Source of the DNA: Sugiyamaella lignohabitans
Taxonomy: Eukaryota; Ascomycota; Dipodascomycetes; Dipodascales; Trichomonascaceae
Assembly (NCBI RefSeq): GCF_001640025.1
Contig: NC_031674.1
Span: 1,922,001-1,986,000, forward strand
DNA length: 64,000 bases
Direction of reading: 5' to 3'
The position numbers and the translations under genes are program-made. Below, piece by piece: positions 59,759-64,000 of this stretch (position 1 is the stretch's first letter; every line of letters begins with the position of its first letter). The notes beneath the pieces were generated by a model, which worked only from the letters and a program-made list of their open reading frames with translations, made no database searches and was not told the origin of the DNA.

Positions 59759-62700
59759 ATGTCTAAAGAGATACTACTGTACCATCCACGCCTAAGGTGG
59801 AGACTCATGGGGATAACGATCCTCTTGGTTCAATCTGTCTGTGCATCTGTTTTTGAGCTGGAGTTCCTCCAAATGGCAAATCAGCATATTAAGGATCTCG
59901 ATGAACAAAATACACTATCATCATCCGAGCTGAGTGAAGCCCTGTCCTCAGCTCAGCCGACACACGTTGTGGAGCTCACAAGAACAGCTTTCGTGGTACC
60001 CAGTCTCCCAGTATCAATTTCTACAGTCTCCGAAGTGGAAAATTTGACAAAGACACCACCCAGTGAGCCAAATATGCAAACTTCTACAGTTCTTGTTGGC
60101 GGATCGGATGTCTCCGTTCCTACCCCACCTCCGGTAACAGTTCTTGCCACCCAATCAATGGGACAATCTCAGCCACTAGAGAACATCCAAACAGCTCAAC
60201 CTGTAGGAGACACTTCACTGATATTTGCTGATACAATGGCAGTACCGTCAATGGCTGGAAAAGCAGACGCCGCCGACAATTCGAACGCATCTACAGCTTT
60301 GGCACCATTACAAGGCGGATCACAGCGTACAAATAGAGTGACTACTGTCACCTCAAATGTAGTCGTATCTCAGGTCATCAGTCTGTATTCACCTCCGGGT
60401 GAAAGTGTATCTATACCAGCTACTCTGCAGGATGTACCAATCATATCAGAATCATCTGAAAACTTTTCTACAGTATTATCATCTATCGTAAGTCTATCAT
60501 CACCCTCAGAACAGCCTATGTCGATTGACGCATCAGTGGAATCTCCAAAGCCTTTGCAAACTTTTGTATTTTCAAGTCAAAATGCTTCCAAGCCTTCATC
60601 TCTGCCAGTTGCTTCCTCGGCAAATGAATTTGACTCTTTTGGGCCATTAGGTAGTTCGAGGGACAATTCCAATTTTGAGTCTTCAGTACCCAATTCCGCA
60701 ATATTAGTAATGACTCCAACATCATTCCAGGCGATTGGCTTAACTTCTGGGCCGGTTGACTCATCTATAGGATTATCGGCCGGTTCTATGATCGATTCTT
60801 ATCAAGAAATCTCTTCAAATGCCTTTGGGCCCTTAAACCAGCAGACCAGCTCATCAAATGTTCAATCTACAAATTCTATCCTCCCAGTAGACCCTCAAGT
60901 CGTCTCAGCAGTGTCTGCCACCCAAGGTTCTGCATTTGATGGCCAGGCGACCTCTGCCACAATCCTCCCAGTAGACCCTCAAGTCGTCTCAGCAATGTCT
61001 GCTGCCCAAGGTTCTGCGTTTGCTGGCAAGCCAACCTCTGTCTCAATCGGAGCCCCCAATTCCCCTGCTGAAACGTTAGACTCTGTTTCACTAACCACAG
61101 GGTCTTTAATAAATCCCTTAGCAACTTCAGTTCTTCTGGAATCTGGCCCACTTCAGAACCCATCACAGTACGGTTCATTGCAGACAATGGATACCGCTGG
61201 TCAGCCATTAGAATCTTCAATTGGTGTACCCAAGTTGGCTTCGCCATTTTCATCAATGGGAAACGTAGAAAATCCTTTGCTGTCGGTATCTCCCATGGTC
61301 TCCCAGCTGTCAGTATCATCTGAAGCGAACTCCATGGCGTCTCCATCAGCTCCAGCGGTGCAAAGTAATTCAATTGGTAACCCATTTTTGCCACTTGCTC
61401 CTCCAGTTTCAAAACCTGTTATATCACCAGATAATCCAGTGAGTTCGCCAGCTTTACAGGTGATTCCATTATCACCCTTGGACTCCCAGTCTTTAATTGG
61501 TCCAGCACCTGTTCCAATCTCTTCTCATGTGGGGGCATTTTTAACGATAGGACCCCCCATCGCTCCTGTACCAACCATGGGTTCTTCCCAAATAAACATA
61601 CCCGGTCTTTTCGATCTATCAGCACCAGCAGGTATCAACCCGCAACAGCTTCCTAGTCAGGACTTATCGGACAACAGTATAAACCCACCTACAGTTTCAG
61701 CTATGCCTCTCAGCACTGGAAACTCTGTTTTCGGAAAAATCCCACTGCCACTGACCATAGCTAGCTTGACCTCACCTATTATTCCCGTGCCCATATCCAC
61801 AGCACTTGGACTATCGAGTCACCCGCCGCCCATTAGCACAGGTGCCAACTCAAACAGTTTACAAGCTCTAGTTCCACCTGCACTGACATCAGCACCGGTT
61901 GTTCCAACTTCCAGCACTGCTGATGAAGGCGATCAAATGCAAGCGATTTCTCACCAATTGTCTCAATTATGGGGTGTCATCTCTGATCTATTATCGAAGC
62001 TTCCAGAAACCGATGTTCCATCGATGCTCAGTGAGATATTGACGGCAGTACCAAGTCAGGCAGTCCAGCCTACAGGAATTATTAGCCCATTAACCAGTGT
62101 TCAACTGCCTTCAAACCTTGGTCCAAGTTCCAAGACTGCTAGGCCTTCCATGGGTCCCATTACTGTAGCAAGTGCACTGAGTACTCCGTCAGCTGGATCG
62201 TTTTTTTCTTCGCATGCATCAATTCTCTCACCCTTGGATAGAAACAGCTCAATCACTCCTAAAGTGGGCACCCCACTGTTTTTGATTCCAGAGTCATTGA
62301 CATTGGCAACTGTCGTAGGGGCAACATGGGTGGTATCAAAGGGCACTATCTTGAGCACTCTTGGAGTGCCACAAGCTACTGGCAACACCACCACGCTTAA
62401 AGTAATTCCTTCATCTATACTAGCAACCCTCAAGGAATCAACTATAGAGGCATTGGTGGCACCTACTGGTATATTTGCAATGCCGTTGCCAGACTTGGGT
62501 CCCTCAGCATCAGGCAACGCTCCGGCATCATCAGCTGTCCCGCTGTCTTCAGTTGTAACAGAGGACGTTAATGAAGTTTCCACTAAAGTAGTCTTTGTTA
62601 CCCAGACTTCAAAGGACATAGTCATGGTCACAAATCCTCCAGCTACTGCTGGCCCTGCTATAGTAGTCAGTGGATCACCAGCTGGTGGACCATCCAATGA

Positions 62701-63472
62701 AGTTCCTGCTAGTATCCTGCCGGTACCTTCAGAGCCCGAGCCTGTCAGCTCAGGATTGGCGCTACAAACTGGTGAATCTCAAAGTACTCCGTCTGGCCCT
62801 GGTTCATTAAACGAACCTTCAGTAGACATCCCCCAGTTCAGTAGTTTTGGTGCACCTATCTCAGCTCCTAGTGCTGAAGATGTGCCGGCACTGAGTCTGT
62901 CCCTCGATACGAAGCAAAATGGAAACAAATTGCTCAAGCCGCCTCTTCAAATCATGGTGAAGGAAACAGTTACACAACTTGTCACACATGAAGTCCCAGT
63001 CTACGTCGACAGAACAGTGACCTTTCAGCCAACAGATGCCCCGCATTTGGGTCAGCTCAATTTGTCGGACGTGCGATCTGAAGCGCAAGTCACGGTATCA
63101 CCACAAGAACCAGAAAGTACGTTCTCTCCTTTATCAGTTCCTAGTTCCTACCTCCAACCTAGCGTTATTGATAGTCCCCTACAGGTGGAAGCTAGCGTTG
63201 TAGAAACGTCGTCTGTCCTAGTTCAACCAGCTTCGTCAGCAACAGCAACAGCAACAGCAGCAGCAGGGGGATCACAGAATCAAAGAGTGGGCAACTTTAA
63301 AAGTCAGGGGCCATATTACTCTAATTATGGACTCAATGGACAGTTTGCTGGTAACTCTGCCCAAGCTTCTTCTCCTACCACAACTTCAGACGAACTTACC
63401 ACTACTACCACGGTTACGATCATCAACTATCAGACGATCTATCCCACGACTTCTGACTACACCACTCTCTGA
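59759..63472 (+). CDS. Large Ser/Pro/Thr-rich secreted or cell-wall protein
   Basis: 1237 residues from ATG 59759; an in-frame ATG at 59624 would add 45 residues. I prefer 59759 because it begins MSKEILLYHPRLRWRLMGIT then ILLVQSVCASVF, a plausible signal peptide with basic and hydrophobic regions and a small-residue cleavage site. The rest is low-complexity Ser/Pro/Val/Ala-rich sequence. It includes a perfect-length tandem repeat of 28 residues (84 bp, 60878-60961 and 60962-61045) starting ILPVDPQVVSA. There is no enzyme domain. The C-terminus is Thr-rich (TTTTTVTIINYQTIYPTT) and lacks a hydrophobic GPI-attachment tail. It is likely heavily O-mannosylated and secreted or wall-associated. The exact function is unknown. 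Confidence 0.8.
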   Translation: MSKEILLYHPRLRWRLMGITILLVQSVCASVFELEFLQMANQHIKDLDEQNTLSSSELSEALSSAQPTHVVELTRTAFVVPSLPVSISTVSEVENLTKTPPSEPNMQTSTVLVGGSDVSVPTPPPVTVLATQSMGQSQPLENIQTAQPVGDTSLIFADTMAVPSMAGKADAADNSNASTALAPLQGGSQRTNRVTTVTSNVVVSQVISLYSPPGESVSIPATLQDVPIISESSENFSTVLSSIVSLSSPSEQPMSIDASVESPKPLQTFVFSSQNASKPSSLPVASSANEFDSFGPLGSSRDNSNFESSVPNSAILVMTPTSFQAIGLTSGPVDSSIGLSAGSMIDSYQEISSNAFGPLNQQTSSSNVQSTNSILPVDPQVVSAVSATQGSAFDGQATSATILPVDPQVVSAMSAAQGSAFAGKPTSVSIGAPNSPAETLDSVSLTTGSLINPLATSVLLESGPLQNPSQYGSLQTMDTAGQPLESSIGVPKLASPFSSMGNVENPLLSVSPMVSQLSVSSEANSMASPSAPAVQSNSIGNPFLPLAPPVSKPVISPDNPVSSPALQVIPLSPLDSQSLIGPAPVPISSHVGAFLTIGPPIAPVPTMGSSQINIPGLFDLSAPAGINPQQLPSQDLSDNSINPPTVSAMPLSTGNSVFGKIPLPLTIASLTSPIIPVPISTALGLSSHPPPISTGANSNSLQALVPPALTSAPVVPTSSTADEGDQMQAISHQLSQLWGVISDLLSKLPETDVPSMLSEILTAVPSQAVQPTGIISPLTSVQLPSNLGPSSKTARPSMGPITVASALSTPSAGSFFSSHASILSPLDRNSSITPKVGTPLFLIPESLTLATVVGATWVVSKGTILSTLGVPQATGNTTTLKVIPSSILATLKESTIEALVAPTGIFAMPLPDLGPSASGNAPASSAVPLSSVVTEDVNEVSTKVVFVTQTSKDIVMVTNPPATAGPAIVVSGSPAGGPSNEVPASILPVPSEPEPVSSGLALQTGESQSTPSGPGSLNEPSVDIPQFSSFGAPISAPSAEDVPALSLSLDTKQNGNKLLKPPLQIMVKETVTQLVTHEVPVYVDRTVTFQPTDAPHLGQLNLSDVRSEAQVTVSPQEPESTFSPLSVPSSYLQPSVIDSPLQVEASVVETSSVLVQPASSATATATAAAGGSQNQRVGNFKSQGPYYSNYGLNGQFAGNSAQASSPTTTSDELTTTTTVTIINYQTIYPTTSDYTTL

Positions 63473-63639
63473 TTCAAAACGGCACCAGTTCGATTCTAAC
63501 ATCTCCTCTTTCTTTGATTTGGAATACTATGTTGCATAAGTAATCAAATAATTTAATATATACATAAAACACACATCAGAATGAACCTTGAGGTTACCTA
63601 TTTACAAAAGATGCAGCCATACCTCCTATAACATGCAAA
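63473..63639. other. Convergent 3'-3' gap
   Basis: 167 bp between the stop of the Ser/Pro-rich protein gene and the stop of PET100, AT-rich. It holds both 3' ends and nothing else. Confidence 0.5.
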
Positions 63640-63993
63640 CTAAGCGCTTGAACTGGTACTATTATCATCAGATGAAGATGAAGAGGCAGGAGAAGTAATG
63701 CCGAGTTCCTTGGCTCTCTCTTCTAGAACCTTTCGTCGTTCCAAACGCTGGGCTTTTAATCTAGCAATCTCAGCTTTGATCTCAACTGGGTCTTTTGGAG
63801 GGATATTCAGACGATTTGGATCTGGCCAGAAGTTTGGTAGATTCAGTTTCTCATGGGTATCAGTTCCAACATAAATCATAACTGCCAGAGGGAAAGATAC
63901 GTAAAATGCAAACTAGCGACCTGTTAGTGACCCACCCACCAACTAAAAGGAATACACCTCTCTCATAAATATACTTACACGGAATATCTCCAT
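63640..63993 (-). CDS. PET100: Cytochrome c oxidase assembly protein Pet100 (2 exons)
   Basis: Exons are 63993-63979 (5 codons, MEIFR) and 63912-63640. The intron is 66 bp with donor GTAAGT, a CACTAAC branch and TAG acceptor. The product is 95 residues (S. cerevisiae Pet100: 111). The joined N-terminus MEIFRFAFYVSFPLAVMIYV is the family's membrane-anchoring start, followed by GTDTHEKLNLPNFWPDPNRL (the conserved FWP motif) and a charged helix of the IARLKAQRLERRKVLEERAK type. Pet100 is a mitochondrial inner-membrane chaperone for cytochrome c oxidase assembly. Without the small first exon, translation would start at an internal Met in the membrane segment. The acceptor choice is set by frame: the nearer CACTAACAG acceptor would lead to a stop. 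Confidence 0.85.
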
Positions 63994-64000
63994 ATTAGCT

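Overview
The window looks like a chromosome segment of a budding yeast (Saccharomycotina), probably from an early-diverging, intron-richer lineage such as the Dipodascales/Trichomonascaceae (Sugiyamaella or Blastobotrys type). The order- and family-level placement is inference. It rests on recognisable yeast proteins (Mtf1, Sec12, Mrn1, Med16/Sin4, Csl4, Bni4, Ccm1, Tvp23, Pet100) and on six interrupted genes. Their introns have GTATGT/GTAAGT/GTACGT-type donors and TACTAAC-like branch sites close to the acceptor. Genes that resemble filamentous-fungal families (an NDT80/PhoG regulator, a Rua1-type zinc protein, a globin) fit the same picture.

Layout. 0-2 kb: start of a Lys-rich protein (partial) and MTF1 on opposite strands, MTF1 preceded by two interlocking uORFs. 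2-12 kb: a Zn2Cys6 regulator, SEC12 (2 exons) and a large Ser-rich protein. 12-17.7 kb: a long leader region and MRN1. 17.8-39.8 kb: a compact, AT-richer, repeat-free block. It holds a Ser/Lys-rich nuclear-type protein, an SDR, an alpha/beta-hydrolase/tyrosine-phosphatase fusion, a decayed sugar transporter, a Rua1-like regulator, MED16 (2 exons), a truncated kinase-like protein, CSL4, a DHA1 drug transporter, an unidentified gene and most of BNI4 (2 exons). 40.9-48.2 kb: 7.4 kb without a convincing gene but packed with palindromic repeats. 48-55 kb: a globin, CCM1 and an NDT80-type regulator (2 exons). 55-64 kb: TVP23 in five exons, a large Ser/Pro-rich secreted protein and PET100 in two exons.

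The most unusual content is a family of about 20 GC-rich palindromic elements (14 inverted pairs and 6 solo arms; a typical pair is about 140 bp) between 2.1 and 52.5 kb. Each arm contains its own hairpins. Differences between copies fall in loops or change both sides of a stem together. Copies lie just 3' of several stop codons and one fills most of the BNI4 intron. By eye, coding sequence beside an element is richer in G and C at third positions than coding sequence further away, whatever the gene direction. This could be a structural mobile or recombinogenic element family with a GC-biased footprint. It needs a genome-wide search.

Several genes serve common processes. MTF1, CCM1 and PET100 act on mitochondrial gene expression and respiration. 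SEC12 and TVP23 act in the early secretory pathway and Golgi. BNI4 acts in bud-neck chitin deposition. MED16, the Zn2Cys6 protein, the Rua1-like protein and the NDT80-type protein act in transcription. They are not arranged as a functional cluster.
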